DNA from: HGM04593 sp045646965
GTDB taxonomy: Bacteria > Bacteroidota > Bacteroidia > Bacteroidales > Bacteroidaceae
DNA length: 42,401 nucleotides
Direction: 5' to 3'
Assembly (NCBI GenBank): GCA_045646965.1
Contig: JAZRLR010000035.1
Coordinates: 1-42,401, forward strand
Shown here: positions 14,971 to 24,326 of the stretch, in pieces
How the letters are laid out: the number at the start of each line of letters is the position of its first letter
Numbering within the stretch: position 1 is the stretch's first letter
Notes under the pieces: generated by a model
What the model was told of the DNA's origin: nothing
What the model saw: the letters and a program-made list of their open reading frames with translations, nothing else
Databases searched by the model: none
Made by a program: the position numbers and the translations under genes

Positions 14971-15843
14971 ATGGCCGAATATACATCAGCACTTTTCAAG
15001 AAAGTCCCCAAATATCTATTGGAAAAAAGGAATCAGATTATAATGGTTCTTTTTGTATCCATCTTCGCTATTGTATTTATTAACGTATTCAAGCCTTTCG
15101 GTTCCATAAACTGGGTGCACAAAGGAATGTCGAATACCCTGTACCTTGCGTGGTCCACAATACTTGTCACTATAGGTATGACCGTGGTTGCCATAAGCAG
15201 GGTGATTATGTATTTCGTATCCCAAAAGCCCGACCGCAGCATAAACAACCTGCAATACATAGGTTGGGTACTCATAGAGGTACTTTTGCTCTCGGGAGCC
15301 TTTACGCTTCTTGCTCTCCTCACAGGAACGGGCCCCATACAAGACCCCCTTGAGATATACAAGAATGCCTTTGAGAACACAATCTTCATCTTGTGCATCC
15401 CCTATATTCTGTGCATTATGTATCTCTCCTACAAGGAGCGCTCGGCAAAGCTCAAGGAGCTTATGGACGAGAATATAGGCTTTAAATCGAGCTCGCTCAT
15501 CTCCATACGCGACTCACGCGGCGTGCTTCAGCTATCCATAGCAAAAGAGAATCTCATATACATAGAGTCGGCCGACAACTATATATGCATTTGGTATATA
15601 AAGAACGACCAGCTCAAGAAACAGCTTATGCGCATCACTATGAAAGATATCAGCGAGCAGCTTGCCGACACAAATATAATACGCTGCCATCGCTCCTATA
15701 TGGTAAACCTCGACCTTGTAAAGGTTATGCGTCGCGAAAAGGAGAATCTTTTCCTTGAGCTCGGTGTCCCCAACGTAAAAGAGATTCCCATCTCAAAAAC
15801 CTACGGCGAGCAGGTGCTGCGCCGCCTTGTACCCATATCTTGA
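14971..15843 (+). CDS. Membrane-anchored LytTR-family transcription regulator
   Basis: A 290-residue protein with four hydrophobic segments in the first half (about residues 22-42, 58-78, 97-118 and 130-150), a short coiled linker (YLSYKERSAKLKELMDENIG), and a LytTR DNA-binding domain from about 185 to 288. Domain marks are IYIESADNYICIWY, IIRCHRSYMVNLDLV and EIPISKTYGEQVLRRL. It has no receiver domain and no histidine kinase neighbour, so it may sense a membrane signal directly. It is divergent from ftsE-lysC-lysA across a 277-bp gap and is followed 21 bp later by purN. Confidence 0.88.
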   Translation: MAEYTSALFKKVPKYLLEKRNQIIMVLFVSIFAIVFINVFKPFGSINWVHKGMSNTLYLAWSTILVTIGMTVVAISRVIMYFVSQKPDRSINNLQYIGWVLIEVLLLSGAFTLLALLTGTGPIQDPLEIYKNAFENTIFILCIPYILCIMYLSYKERSAKLKELMDENIGFKSSSLISIRDSRGVLQLSIAKENLIYIESADNYICIWYIKNDQLKKQLMRITMKDISEQLADTNIIRCHRSYMVNLDLVKVMRREKENLFLELGVPNVKEIPISKTYGEQVLRRLVPIS

Positions 15844-15864
15844 AACAAAGAAAATAATTGATAT

Positions 15865-16437
15865 ATGAAAAAAATTGCAATCTTCGCATCAGGCAGCGGC
15901 TCAAACGCCGAAAACATTGCCAACTATTTCAAAGAGTCACAGGATGTTGAAATAGCCCTCATTGTGGCAAACAACCCCGAGGCCTTTGTTCTGCAACGCG
16001 CCGAGAGACTCGGAATCCCCTCAAAGATAATTACCAAGAGCGAGTTTATGACAGCCGACAGCACCATTGCACTTATGAAGGAGTACGACATCGATTTCAT
16101 AGTGCTTGCAGGCTTTCTGCTTCTCGTTCCGCAGAAGCTCATCGACGCCTTCCCATCGCGCATCGTAAACATACACCCCGCACTGCTTCCCAAGCACGGC
16201 GGCAAAGGTATGTATGGCGACCGTGTACATAAATCGGTTGTAGAAAGCGGCGACACAGAGAGCGGTATCACCATCCACCTCATCGACGCCGACTACGACA
16301 AGGGCACTACATTCTTTCAGGCAAAATGCCCCGTGCTCCCCACCGACACCCCCGACGATGTAGCAGCCAAGGTGCACGCACTCGAATATGAGCATTTCCC
16401 CCGCGTCATAGGCGAGATTCTGCAACAGCTCCCCTAA
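15865..16437 (+). CDS. purN: Phosphoribosylglycinamide formyltransferase
   Basis: A 190-residue enzyme of purine synthesis that moves a formyl group from 10-formyltetrahydrofolate to GAR. It opens with the phosphate-binding FASGSGSNAENIANYF. The active-site block is VNIHPALLPKHGGKG, with the catalytic Asn and His, and HLIDADYDKGTTFFQ supplies the catalytic Asp. Length is normal. It may share the transcript of the upstream LytTR gene, since only 21 bp separate them, and ends at a bidirectional terminator. Confidence 0.93.
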   Translation: MKKIAIFASGSGSNAENIANYFKESQDVEIALIVANNPEAFVLQRAERLGIPSKIITKSEFMTADSTIALMKEYDIDFIVLAGFLLLVPQKLIDAFPSRIVNIHPALLPKHGGKGMYGDRVHKSVVESGDTESGITIHLIDADYDKGTTFFQAKCPVLPTDTPDDVAAKVHALEYEHFPRVIGEILQQLP

Positions 16438-16466
16438 AGATTCTCCTTATTATAATTATAGCAAAC

Positions 16467-16498
16467 AAAAAGTGCGATGGTTGCCCATCGCACTTTTT
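16467..16498. terminator. Bidirectional intrinsic terminator
   Basis: AAAAAGTGCGATGG and CCATCGCACTTTTT form a 14-bp stem with a 4-nt loop between convergent purN and the TPR gene. Confidence 0.85.
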
Positions 16499-16522
16499 GT
16501 TTTATTCGGCTGTGAAGCCTGT

Positions 16523-17785
16523 TTACTTCGCAAGTTTCTCAAGCTCGTTGAACTTTGAAATCATATTCAAGTTGTAGTAGCACTGTGAGAGACCATTCAA
16601 CCACAAGTTCTGGCTCTCGGGAGCAATCTCGCGCAGTTTCTCAAAGTAAGGCAACGCCTCTTTGAAATAACCGTCGATAATCTCCTTGTCCTTCTTCAAG
16701 CGAGCACGGTCGGTAATATTTACAGTTGCCTGCTTGGTGCTGTACTCCTGTGCCTTGGCAATGTACAAACGTCCCATATTTGTGAGTGCATTCAAGTAAG
16801 AACCATCGATTTCGAGAGTCTTCTTGTACCACTCGATAGCCTCGTCGAGGTTGTTCTGCTGCTGTGCGATGTAACCCTTCAAATATACAAACAAAGCATT
16901 CTCGGGGTTTGATGCGATGAGCTCGTCGGCCAATGCATTCAAAGCCTCGCGGTCACCTTTGTTATCGTAGTGCTGAATGAGTGTCTGGTAGAAGAAAGGA
17001 TCCTCGGGGAACTTCACAACACCCTCTTTCAACAAACCGAGCCACTGCACTGTGTCGCCGAGAGCCGCATAGGCAGTAGCCTTGTAGCGGAAAATATTAT
17101 TCTCTCTTGCAGGGTCCTGCATAGCAAAGTCGGCATACTTAAGCACTTTGTTGTAATCCTCCATACGCATACCGCAAAGCACTGCATTGAAGGCTGCACC
17201 AATGTTATATACCTTCTCGTTGGGCTGCATAAGCTCTTTGAGGAGTCTGTGCTCCGAAAGGTCGATAAACTTCGCAAACTGTGAGTAAGCCTCGCTGTAG
17301 TTACCCTGGTTATAGTAGAACGAACCACCATTGTACATCTGGTTGCGGTTCTCATAGAGAGCAACTTTTATAAAGTCGGTAAACTGGGGAGCCACCTTAC
17401 CCCTTGCATTGGGCGCGTTGTCGAGAGAGTCGCAAATCTCGAGCTCCGAGATAAGAGCGTAGCAGTTATTGTACAAGCCTGCGAGGTCTACAGCAGCACC
17501 CTGCGCGCGCGCAGCGTTATCCTTGTCTACAATAGTTTTGCGAGCCTTTGCAGCTACATACCACACATAGGGATCTTTGTTTACCAGGGGGCTCTCCAAG
17601 CAAGCTTTGATATTATTGAGAGCTGTACCGGGGTTGTCGAGGATAAGTTTCTCGGCATCTTTCGCAACTACCATAAGCGATTTCGCCTGACGCTTTTGAG
17701 CCTTAATCTCCTCTTTTGAAAGTGTCTGTCCGAAAGCTATCGCTGCCGACAGAAGCAATGTCAAAGACAATACAAGTTTTTTCAT
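16523..17785 (-). CDS. Exported tetratricopeptide-repeat protein
   Basis: A 420-residue protein with a signal peptide (MKKLVLSLTLLLSAAIAFGQ, cut near AFGQ). TPR-like helical repeats are visible at about residues 150-190 (YYNQGNYSEAYSQFAKFID), 225-290, 305-345 (LKGYIAQQQNNLDEAIEWYK) and 370-415. It probably serves as a periplasmic or outer-membrane scaffold. It lies 12 bp after gyrA on the same strand, so co-transcription is likely; the functional link is unclear. It ends at a shared terminator. Confidence 0.82.
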   Translation of the reverse strand: MKKLVLSLTLLLSAAIAFGQTLSKEEIKAQKRQAKSLMVVAKDAEKLILDNPGTALNNIKACLESPLVNKDPYVWYVAAKARKTIVDKDNAARAQGAAVDLAGLYNNCYALISELEICDSLDNAPNARGKVAPQFTDFIKVALYENRNQMYNGGSFYYNQGNYSEAYSQFAKFIDLSEHRLLKELMQPNEKVYNIGAAFNAVLCGMRMEDYNKVLKYADFAMQDPARENNIFRYKATAYAALGDTVQWLGLLKEGVVKFPEDPFFYQTLIQHYDNKGDREALNALADELIASNPENALFVYLKGYIAQQQNNLDEAIEWYKKTLEIDGSYLNALTNMGRLYIAKAQEYSTKQATVNITDRARLKKDKEIIDGYFKEALPYFEKLREIAPESQNLWLNGLSQCYYNLNMISKFNELEKLAK

Positions 17786-17797
17786 TTTCTCAAAATT

Positions 17798-20329
17798 TTA
17801 TTGGTTATCATTTGTTTCAGTATTCTCAACTGTTGTTTCACCTTCTACAGGTGTAACATCCTCGTCGGCGGGGTTCTCCTCCTCACGGTTCACCTTGCAC
17901 ACCGAGCCGATGCAATCGTTCTTCTTGCCAAGGTTAATTACCTTCACACCCTGTGTCGCACGTCCGATTACGGGAATCTGGTCTACAGCAGTGCGGATGG
18001 TTATACCCGACTTGTTGATTATCATAAGGTCGTTCTCATTGTTTACATCCATAATTGCAACGAGTTCACCGGTCTTCTCGGTCACCTTGAGTGTCTTCAC
18101 ACCCTTGCAGCCGCGGCTCACAGTGGGATAATCCTCGCTCTTTGAACGCTTACCATAACCCTGCTCCGAAAGCACGAGGATACTGTGCTCGTCGCCTGCA
18201 TCCTTGGGCAGAACAACCATACCCACAACCTCGTCGCCCTCGTCGAGCGCCATACCTCTCACACCTGTCGCTGTACGTCCCATTGCACGCACTGCGCTCT
18301 CGTTGAATCGTACGGCACGACCGGTACGGTTGGCCAGGATAATATCGCTGTCGCCATCGGTCAGAGCTACAGATATCACGCGGTCATCCTCACGTATGCT
18401 GATTGCAATGATACCGTTGGCACGGGGACGTGAATACTGCTCGAGAGAAGTCTTCTTGATAACTCCCGATTTTGTACAGAATACAAGATTGTGGTTCTCA
18501 ATGAAGTTCTTGTCGGCAAGAGTTTTTACACGAACGAATGCGTTCACTGCATCGTCCGACTCTATATTGAGAAGGTTCTGTATTGCGCGTCCCTTCGAGT
18601 TCTTGTTACCCTCGGGTATCTCGTACACCTTGAGCCAGTAGCACTTGCCACGCTGTGTAAAGAAGAGCATAGTGTTATGCATAGTTGCGGTGTAGATATA
18701 CTCGATGAAGTCGGAGTCGCGTGTGTCGCTGCCCTTTGAGCCCACGCCGCCACGGTTTTGGCTGCGATACTCTGTGAGAGGAGTACGCTTGATATATCCA
18801 AGATGAGAGATTGTAATCACCATCTCGTCGTCGGCATAGAAATCCTCGGGGTTAAAGTCGTTCGAAGCAGTGTAGTCGATACGGCAACGACGCTCATCGC
18901 CATATTTCTCCTTAATCTCAATGAGCTCCTCTTTCATTATGCTCTTGCACAACTCGTCATTTACGAGAATCTCGTTGTAATACTCAATCTTGCGCTGCAA
19001 CTCATCGAACTCTTCGTGCAACTTATCCTGGTTAATTCCGGTGAGCTGTCCCAGACGCATCTCCACAATGGCACTTGCCTGCATCTCGCTGAGCGAGAAG
19101 CGCTCGATAAGTTTATGACGTGCATCGGAGGGCGAGCTTGCCGATTTAATCAGGCGCACCACCTCGTCAATATTATCCGACGCAATGAGAAGTCCCTCGA
19201 TGATGTGCGCACGCTCCTGCGCCTTTTGGAGCTCATATTTTGTGCGACGTATAACCACATCGTGACGGTGCTCCACAAAGTTTGCTATGCACTCTTTGAG
19301 TGAAAGCAATTTGGGACGGTCGTGTACGAGGGCGATACAGTTCACGCTGAACGAAGTCTGCAATGCCGACATCTTGTAGAGCTTGTTAAGCACCACATTG
19401 GCATTTGCGTCGCGTTTAACATCGATAACGATGCGCATACCCGACTGGTCCGACTCGTCATTTACGTTTGCAATACCCTCGATTTTCTTCTCGTTACTCA
19501 TTGAAGCAATATCCTTGATAAGCTCCTCCTTGAGTACGTTGTAAGGAATTGCAGTCACCACAATTTTCTCGTGTGTGGCGCCTTGTTCAATTTCTGCAAC
19601 GGCACGCATAATCACACGTCCGCGACCGGTCTCGTAGGCCTCGCGCACACCTGTCACACCCAGGATATCACATCCTGTGGGGAAATCGGGAGCCTTGATA
19701 TGCTCCATAAGACCGTCGGTATCAATATCGGGATTGTCGATATATGCCACGCAGCCGTCTATAACCTCGTTAAGGTTGTGAGTGGGAATATTTGTCGCCA
19801 TACCTACAGCGATACCAGCTGCACCGTTCACCAAAAGATTGGGGATACGGGTAGGCATCACGGTGGGCTCCGTCTTGTCGTTAGAATAGTTGGGCTTGAA
19901 ATCCACAGTCTCCTTGTAGAGGTCCTCTGCCATATCCTCACCCAGCTTCTGCAAACGAGCCTCGGTGTAACGCATTGCGGCAGCCGAGTCACCGTCGATA
20001 GAACCGAAGTTTCCCTGACCATCTATAAGAGGGTAACGCATCAACCAAGGGCGCGCCATACGCACAAGGGCGTCATACACCGATGAGTCACCGTGGGGGT
20101 GATAGGCACCGAGTACATCACCGACCGTCTTTGCCGATTTCTTGTAGGGCTTGTCCGATGTATATCCACCCTCCATCATACCGTAGATGATACGACGGTG
20201 CACAGGCTTCAAACCATCGCGCACATCGGGCAACGCTCGTTGCACAATCACCGACATCGAGTAGTCGATATAAGAGGAGCGCATCTCCTCTTCCACATTG
20301 ACTTTGATAATTCTGTCGTTGTCAATCAT
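17798..20329 (-). CDS. gyrA: DNA gyrase subunit A
   Basis: An 843-residue type II topoisomerase subunit that introduces negative supercoils with GyrB. The opening YIDYSMSVIVQRALPDVRDG, the HPHGDSSVYDALVRMARPW block and the catalytic Tyr121 in AAAMRYTEARLQ identify the breakage-reunion domain. In the quinolone-resistance region the residues matching E. coli Ser83 and Asp87 are Ser82/83 and Asp86, the susceptible type. The carboxyl half (from about 510) is a beta-pinwheel with a divergent GyrA box, YRSQNRGGVGSKG. The tail is acidic. gyrB is not in the window; a TPR gene follows after 12 bp. Confidence 0.96.
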   Translation of the reverse strand: MIDNDRIIKVNVEEEMRSSYIDYSMSVIVQRALPDVRDGLKPVHRRIIYGMMEGGYTSDKPYKKSAKTVGDVLGAYHPHGDSSVYDALVRMARPWLMRYPLIDGQGNFGSIDGDSAAAMRYTEARLQKLGEDMAEDLYKETVDFKPNYSNDKTEPTVMPTRIPNLLVNGAAGIAVGMATNIPTHNLNEVIDGCVAYIDNPDIDTDGLMEHIKAPDFPTGCDILGVTGVREAYETGRGRVIMRAVAEIEQGATHEKIVVTAIPYNVLKEELIKDIASMSNEKKIEGIANVNDESDQSGMRIVIDVKRDANANVVLNKLYKMSALQTSFSVNCIALVHDRPKLLSLKECIANFVEHRHDVVIRRTKYELQKAQERAHIIEGLLIASDNIDEVVRLIKSASSPSDARHKLIERFSLSEMQASAIVEMRLGQLTGINQDKLHEEFDELQRKIEYYNEILVNDELCKSIMKEELIEIKEKYGDERRCRIDYTASNDFNPEDFYADDEMVITISHLGYIKRTPLTEYRSQNRGGVGSKGSDTRDSDFIEYIYTATMHNTMLFFTQRGKCYWLKVYEIPEGNKNSKGRAIQNLLNIESDDAVNAFVRVKTLADKNFIENHNLVFCTKSGVIKKTSLEQYSRPRANGIIAISIREDDRVISVALTDGDSDIILANRTGRAVRFNESAVRAMGRTATGVRGMALDEGDEVVGMVVLPKDAGDEHSILVLSEQGYGKRSKSEDYPTVSRGCKGVKTLKVTEKTGELVAIMDVNNENDLMIINKSGITIRTAVDQIPVIGRATQGVKVINLGKKNDCIGSVCKVNREEENPADEDVTPVEGETTVENTETNDNQ

Positions 20330-20465
20330 TTAAAATAGTGTTTATTGATTAATATTTATATTATTTCCCTTATTATACCTTATATATATAATAAAACCTT
20401 GTAAAATTACTCAAAATTACCGAAACTGACAAAATTTTTAATTTTTATTAAGCCATATAAACGCA

Positions 20466-20508
20466 TAAAACCGCATTTTAAGGCAAAAAGCTCTTAAACG
20501 CGGTTTTA
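20466..20508 (-). terminator. Hairpin downstream of the P5-like gene
   Basis: TAAAACCGC and GCGGTTTTA pair as a 9-bp outer stem, and TTTAAG with CTTAAA forms an inner stem across a small bulge. It lies directly after the P5-like stop on the minus strand and upstream of gyrA, so it probably ends the P5-like transcript. The T tract is weak. Confidence 0.5.
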
Positions 20509-20530
20509 CGGGGCAATAAAAGCATCCTGT

Positions 20531-20941
20531 TTATGAATCGATACTCAATCTATAGCCCTCCTTCACATCGTGCATTGCGGCAGGCACGCCATTTTCCATT
20601 TGCGACATCGCAGCCACAATGCGACACATCACATCGCCGTCGTCAATGTCCACGACAGAGACGGCCGCCACTTGCGCTTTTCTGCTCACAAAGCCTATAT
20701 AGGCCTGCGTGTCATTCTCCACAGGCGGCGCCCAACGCGCAATCCACTCGGCAAGGGTAGCAAGGCCGTGCCGCTTTCTGTAATTGCGCAACGTCACAAA
20801 GGCCGCCCTGTAACCCCACGCCGCCGATGTAAAACAAAAGAACTCTTTGTCGCTCTGCACGGGCGACAATCCGCGCCACGCAGTTTTGTTGCGTCTGATG
20901 TTAAGTGGATTGTTGTTTCTTAAACCTCTTGAGATTTTCAT
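20531..20941 (-). CDS. Phage structural protein P5-like (virion muralytic-type) protein
   Basis: A 136-residue protein opening MKISRGLRNNNPLNIRRN. The R-G-x-R-N-N-N-P-x-N-I motif is the hallmark of proteins annotated as structural protein P5, found in phages and as single genes in many Bacteroidales chromosomes; some are thought to be cell-wall-degrading. A Trp-rich middle (TAWRGLSP, TSAAWGYRAAF, LAEWIARWAPP) follows. The ATG at 20941 matches the motif start; an upstream in-frame ATG at 20980 lies before the -7 box. No other phage gene is nearby, so it may be a domesticated orphan. Role uncertain. Confidence 0.75.
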   Translation of the reverse strand: MKISRGLRNNNPLNIRRNKTAWRGLSPVQSDKEFFCFTSAAWGYRAAFVTLRNYRKRHGLATLAEWIARWAPPVENDTQAYIGFVSRKAQVAAVSVVDIDDGDVMCRIVAAMSQMENGVPAAMHDVKEGYRLSIDS

Positions 20942-20950
20942 TTTTAAGTG

Positions 20951-20958
20951 CAAATATA
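20951..20958 (-). promoter_or_regulatory. -7 box of the P5-like gene
   Basis: The minus strand reads TATATTTG (TAnnTTTG) ten bases before the ATG at 20941, so transcription would start almost at the codon. It supports 20941 over 20980 only if the leader is very short. Confidence 0.35.
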
Positions 20959-21053
20959 AAATCTGTATCAAATATCGCATTTGTAATAATACTTTATTAT
21001 GTAGACATCGTCACGCAAAGAGCACAAATAATGGTAATTTCAAATAAATGTCT

Positions 21054-21061
21054 TATTTTTG
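21054..21061 (+). promoter_or_regulatory. -7 box of trmD
   Basis: TATTTTTG fits TAnnTTTG and lies about 90 bp before the trmD ATG, giving a leader of roughly 85 nt. Confidence 0.4.
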
Positions 21062-21152
21062 CAAAGTGCTCCATTTTTAAGGCCCACAGCCGCAGTTTAC
21101 AAAAATGACACGCCGCAAAAACTAAAACACAATTTACATTTATATATTAACT

Positions 21153-21830
21153 ATGCGCGTAGATATTATTACAACCTTTCCCGAGATGATGGAAAGCTTT
21201 TTCAACACCTCAATTATGGGACGTGCCCAACGCAACGGATACGCCGAAATTTGTTTACATAATTTACGAGATTATACAACCGACAAGCACCGTCGCACCG
21301 ACGATTACCCCTTTGGAGGGTGTGCAGGCCTCGTTATGAAAATTGAGCCCATTGACAATTGTATAAAGCAGCTAAAAGCCCAGAGAGAGTACGACGAAGT
21401 GATTTACACATCGCCCGACGGGGAGATTTTCGACCAGCCTATGGCAAATTCCCTCTCAATGAAGCAAAATCTCATATTTCTCTGCGGACATTATAAAGGA
21501 ATCGACCACAGAATACGCGAGCACTTGATTACCAAAGAGATAAGCATAGGCGACTATGTACTAACGGGTGGCGAATTGGCAGTTGAGGTAATTTGCGACG
21601 CGGTCATTCGCCTAATTCCAGGGGTAATTTCCGACGAAACATCGGCACTTTCCGACTCTTTTCAGGACAATTTGCTCGCACCGCCCGTTTACACTCGCCC
21701 CGCAGAGTACAACGGATGGAAAGTACCCGATATTCTACTCTCGGGACACGAGGCGAAGATACGCCAGTGGGAATTTGAGCAGTCGTTAGAGCGCACTAAA
21801 CGCCTGCGCCCCGACCTCTTGGAAAAATAA
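21153..21830 (+). CDS. trmD: tRNA (guanine37-N1)-methyltransferase
   Basis: A 225-residue SPOUT methyltransferase that makes m1G37 in tRNAs and prevents frameshifting. It opens MRVDIITTFPEMMESFFNTS, has the DYPFGGCAGLVMKIEP loop, the knot segment ICGHYKGID-like (FLCGHYKGIDHRI), GDYVLTGGELAVEVICDAV and the carboxyl domain with YTRPAEYNGWKVPDILLSGH. All motifs needed for S-adenosylmethionine binding are present. In this window it is not next to rpsP, rimM or rplS, unlike in many bacteria. Confidence 0.95.
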   Translation: MRVDIITTFPEMMESFFNTSIMGRAQRNGYAEICLHNLRDYTTDKHRRTDDYPFGGCAGLVMKIEPIDNCIKQLKAQREYDEVIYTSPDGEIFDQPMANSLSMKQNLIFLCGHYKGIDHRIREHLITKEISIGDYVLTGGELAVEVICDAVIRLIPGVISDETSALSDSFQDNLLAPPVYTRPAEYNGWKVPDILLSGHEAKIRQWEFEQSLERTKRLRPDLLEK

Positions 21831-21977
21831 GAAATATCATTACGTTTACAATTGTATATACAAAAGTAAATAGCGCACAAATCACAATATAAACTTCTAA
21901 AAATAAAAATTGCGTCCGACTAAAGCAAGACGCAACACACACAAAAACAATTGTAAAAAATGACACTATAAAACAGT

Positions 21978-22007
21978 AAATGCGAGACGCCTCAACGCCT
22001 CGCATTT
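21978..22007. terminator. Bidirectional terminator between trmD and pyrD
   Basis: AAATGCGAG and CTCGCATTT form a 9-bp stem with a 12-nt loop that itself can pair partly. It lies between convergent trmD and pyrD, about 150 bp after trmD and about 30 bp after the pyrD stop. Confidence 0.65.
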
Positions 22008-22035
22008 ATTATATATACTCTTATATACGCCCCGA

Positions 22036-22947
22036 TTACACCTCCAAAGCGCCTATAAGCTCATCTACAGACGACATCTTGTGACGCACAAGGTAATCCT
22101 CTATGTAATCTACAATCTCGCCCGTAACGGCAGGATTCATAAAGTTAGCTGTGCCCACCTCTATGGCCGATGCACCGGCAAGCAGGAACTCAACGGCATC
22201 GCTACCCGTTGTAATTCCACCGATACCCACCACGGGAATCTTCACAGCCTTTGCCACCTGCCACACCATACGCAACGCGATGGGTTTTACAGCGGGGCCG
22301 CTCATACCACCGGTAATTGTAGAGAGCAAAGGACGGCGTTTCTCCGAGTCTATAGCCATACCAAGCAGAGTGTTTATAAGCGACACACTGTCGGCTCCTG
22401 CGCCCTCAACCGCACGTGCAATTTCGGTTATATCGGTTACATTGGGCGACAATTTCACAATCAAAGTCTTGGGATAGACCTTGCGCACGGCCTCCACAAC
22501 CTCGGCAGCCGACGCAGGCTGCACGCCAAACGCCATACCGCCCTGCTTAACGTTGGGGCACGAAATATTGAGTTCTATCGCAGGAATCTTATCGAGCGCG
22601 GCAACCTTTTCGGCACACGCCACATAATCCTCGATGCAGGCACCAGACACATTCACAATTACATTTGTATCGAGGTCTTTGAGCTGCGGATAAATATTCT
22701 GTGCAAAATAATCGACACCCTTGTTCTGCAGGCCCACAGCGTTGAGCATACCCATAGGAGTCTCGGCACTGCGGGGATAAGGGTTACCCTCGCGATGGTT
22801 CAAGGTTGTACCTTTTACAATAAAACCGCCCAATTTATTGAGATCGACAAAGTCGGCAAACTCAAGGCCGTAGCCGAATGTGCCCGAAGCTGTGAGGACG
22901 GGATTCTTTAATCTCAATCCTCCTATATTTACATCAGTCTTTACCAT
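22036..22947 (-). CDS. pyrD: Dihydroorotate dehydrogenase B, catalytic subunit
   Basis: A 303-residue FMN TIM-barrel enzyme that oxidises dihydroorotate to orotate in pyrimidine synthesis. Marks are LKNPVLTASGTFGYG, ETPMGMLNAVGLQN, the loop NISCPNVKQGG with the catalytic Cys typical of class 1B enzymes, TLIVKLSPNVTDI, and PVVGIGGITTGSDAVEFLLAGA at the phosphate site. It overlaps pyrK by seven bases. Class 1B enzymes pass electrons through PyrK to NAD+. Confidence 0.93.
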   Translation of the reverse strand: MVKTDVNIGGLRLKNPVLTASGTFGYGLEFADFVDLNKLGGFIVKGTTLNHREGNPYPRSAETPMGMLNAVGLQNKGVDYFAQNIYPQLKDLDTNVIVNVSGACIEDYVACAEKVAALDKIPAIELNISCPNVKQGGMAFGVQPASAAEVVEAVRKVYPKTLIVKLSPNVTDITEIARAVEGAGADSVSLINTLLGMAIDSEKRRPLLSTITGGMSGPAVKPIALRMVWQVAKAVKIPVVGIGGITTGSDAVEFLLAGASAIEVGTANFMNPAVTGEIVDYIEDYLVRHKMSSVDELIGALEV

Positions 22948-23708
22948 TTCAGTTCATCTATTGAAAAAACAGGTCCGTCAGTACATACACACTTGTGCCC
23001 CTCTTTGGTATCCTCTACACAGCAGAGGCAGGCACCCAGCCCACACGCCATCTTATTCTCGAGCGACACCTCGCAAGGAATTCCGTTCTCGCGGGCATAT
23101 TTGGCCACAGAAAGCATCATAGGCTTGGGGCCGCAGGTGTAAATCTGTGTAAATTTCTCGGCAAGTACAGAGTGGTTTGTCACATATCCCTTCTCGCCCA
23201 GAGAACCATCTTCTGTGGTATATTCCACACGTCCGAGAGCCTCGTAAGCCTCGCGACGATAGAGGTCTTTGGCCGCACGGGCACCTATGAGAAGCGTAAA
23301 CTTGCATTCCATACGCTTGAGTTCCTCGGCAAGATAATAAAGCGGAGCACTACCCACGCCACCACCTACAAGCAGCAGATTGGCATCTTTGTCGGCAGGC
23401 AGGGTGAAACCATTACCAAGCGGCAAAAGAGTGTTTACTTTGTCACCCGCCTTGAGCGAGCCAAGCCAACGGGTTCCGTCGCCCACAAGCTGCACAAGGA
23501 AACCTACCTCATTCTTTTCGGCGTCGAAGCTGTGTATAGAAATGGGACGACGCAGCAACACGCTGGGTGTACCGTCGATACGCAACTCCGCAAATTGCCC
23601 GGGAAGAGCTTGGGGCAGCTTCTCCTCACAGGTCATAAGCAACAGCACACAACTTGCGTTGAGCTGCTGCACCTCTTTTATTGTCAAATCAACAAGAGCT
23701 TTTTTCAT
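22941..23708 (-). CDS. pyrK: Dihydroorotate dehydrogenase B, electron-transfer subunit
   Basis: A 255-residue flavoprotein related to ferredoxin reductases. Residues about 1-95 form the FAD domain (LPGQFAELRIDG, RPISIHSFD), about 100-215 the NAD domain (LLLVGGGVGSAPLYYLAEEL, IYTCGPKPMM), and the last 40 residues carry the 2Fe-2S cysteines in MACGLGACLCCVE and HKCVCTDGPVF. It links PyrD to NAD+. The ATG at 23708 is chosen; the in-frame ATG at 23741 adds eleven residues but includes the -7 box. Promoter, pyrK and pyrD make a two-gene operon. Confidence 0.93.
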   Translation of the reverse strand: MKKALVDLTIKEVQQLNASCVLLLMTCEEKLPQALPGQFAELRIDGTPSVLLRRPISIHSFDAEKNEVGFLVQLVGDGTRWLGSLKAGDKVNTLLPLGNGFTLPADKDANLLLVGGGVGSAPLYYLAEELKRMECKFTLLIGARAAKDLYRREAYEALGRVEYTTEDGSLGEKGYVTNHSVLAEKFTQIYTCGPKPMMLSVAKYARENGIPCEVSLENKMACGLGACLCCVEDTKEGHKCVCTDGPVFSIDELKW

Positions 23709-23729
23709 AATAATTAAAGTTAATTGCAG

Positions 23730-23761
23730 CGAAGATAACATAAAATCACACTCCGCGCAAA
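23730..23761 (-). promoter_or_regulatory. Promoter of pyrK-pyrD
   Basis: On the minus strand a TTTG (23758-23761), a 20-nt spacer and TATCTTCG (23730-23737) match the Bacteroidetes promoter pattern. The -7 box lies 21 bp before the pyrK ATG. Confidence 0.65.
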
Positions 23762-23787
23762 TAAATTAGGTATATAAATAGCTACGC

Positions 23788-24276
23788 CTACTTTTCGGGC
23801 AACATAATCTCGTATGTACCGTCGGAATAAAAAATCCTGATTTCCTTTATGCGACGGGGCGCTGTAGCCTCGGTAGCTCTCTCTGCACGCGCCGGGGTGC
23901 GACGCACCACACGCTCCTGGGGCTGCTTTGCAGACACAGACACACGCGCAACCTTTGGCTCCTGAACCTCGGGCTCGGGCTTATACGCAGGCTCTTCGGG
24001 CTGCAAGGGAAAAAGCTCACTCACCGCAGGCTGCTGATGCACACTCTGCGGTTTTACACCGGCCACGGGTGCGTCACCCTGACCTGTCATAAGCCACCTG
24101 ATATCCAACGACGGAAATGCGTCGTATATCTTCTGCATAACCTCGAGGCTCGGCTTGTTGCGGCCGCTCAAGATATGAGACACCGATGCACGCTGAATGC
24201 CCGTTCTGTCGGCAAACTGCGACGGAGTCAAATCGTAGCACTTAATTATCAGTTCTATCCTCTCGCGCTCACTCAT
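23788..24276 (-). CDS. XRE-family helix-turn-helix regulator
   Basis: A 162-residue regulator. Residues 8-60 are a classic HTH_3 domain (LTPSQFADRTGIQRASVSHI and LSGRNKPSLEVMQKIYDAFP). A Pro/Glu/Gln-rich linker of about 70 residues follows, and the end (RRIKEIRIFYSDGTYEIMLPEK) may form a small strand pair. The protein lacks a CI-type protease domain. It lies next to a 12-bp-period repeat and a perfect palindrome, which could be its operator. Targets unknown. Confidence 0.85.
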   Translation of the reverse strand: MSERERIELIIKCYDLTPSQFADRTGIQRASVSHILSGRNKPSLEVMQKIYDAFPSLDIRWLMTGQGDAPVAGVKPQSVHQQPAVSELFPLQPEEPAYKPEPEVQEPKVARVSVSAKQPQERVVRRTPARAERATEATAPRRIKEIRIFYSDGTYEIMLPEK

Positions 24277-24326
24277 ATATTTTATGCATTTTTAAAGTTT
24301 ACAACCTTATAGTACAAATTCAAATA

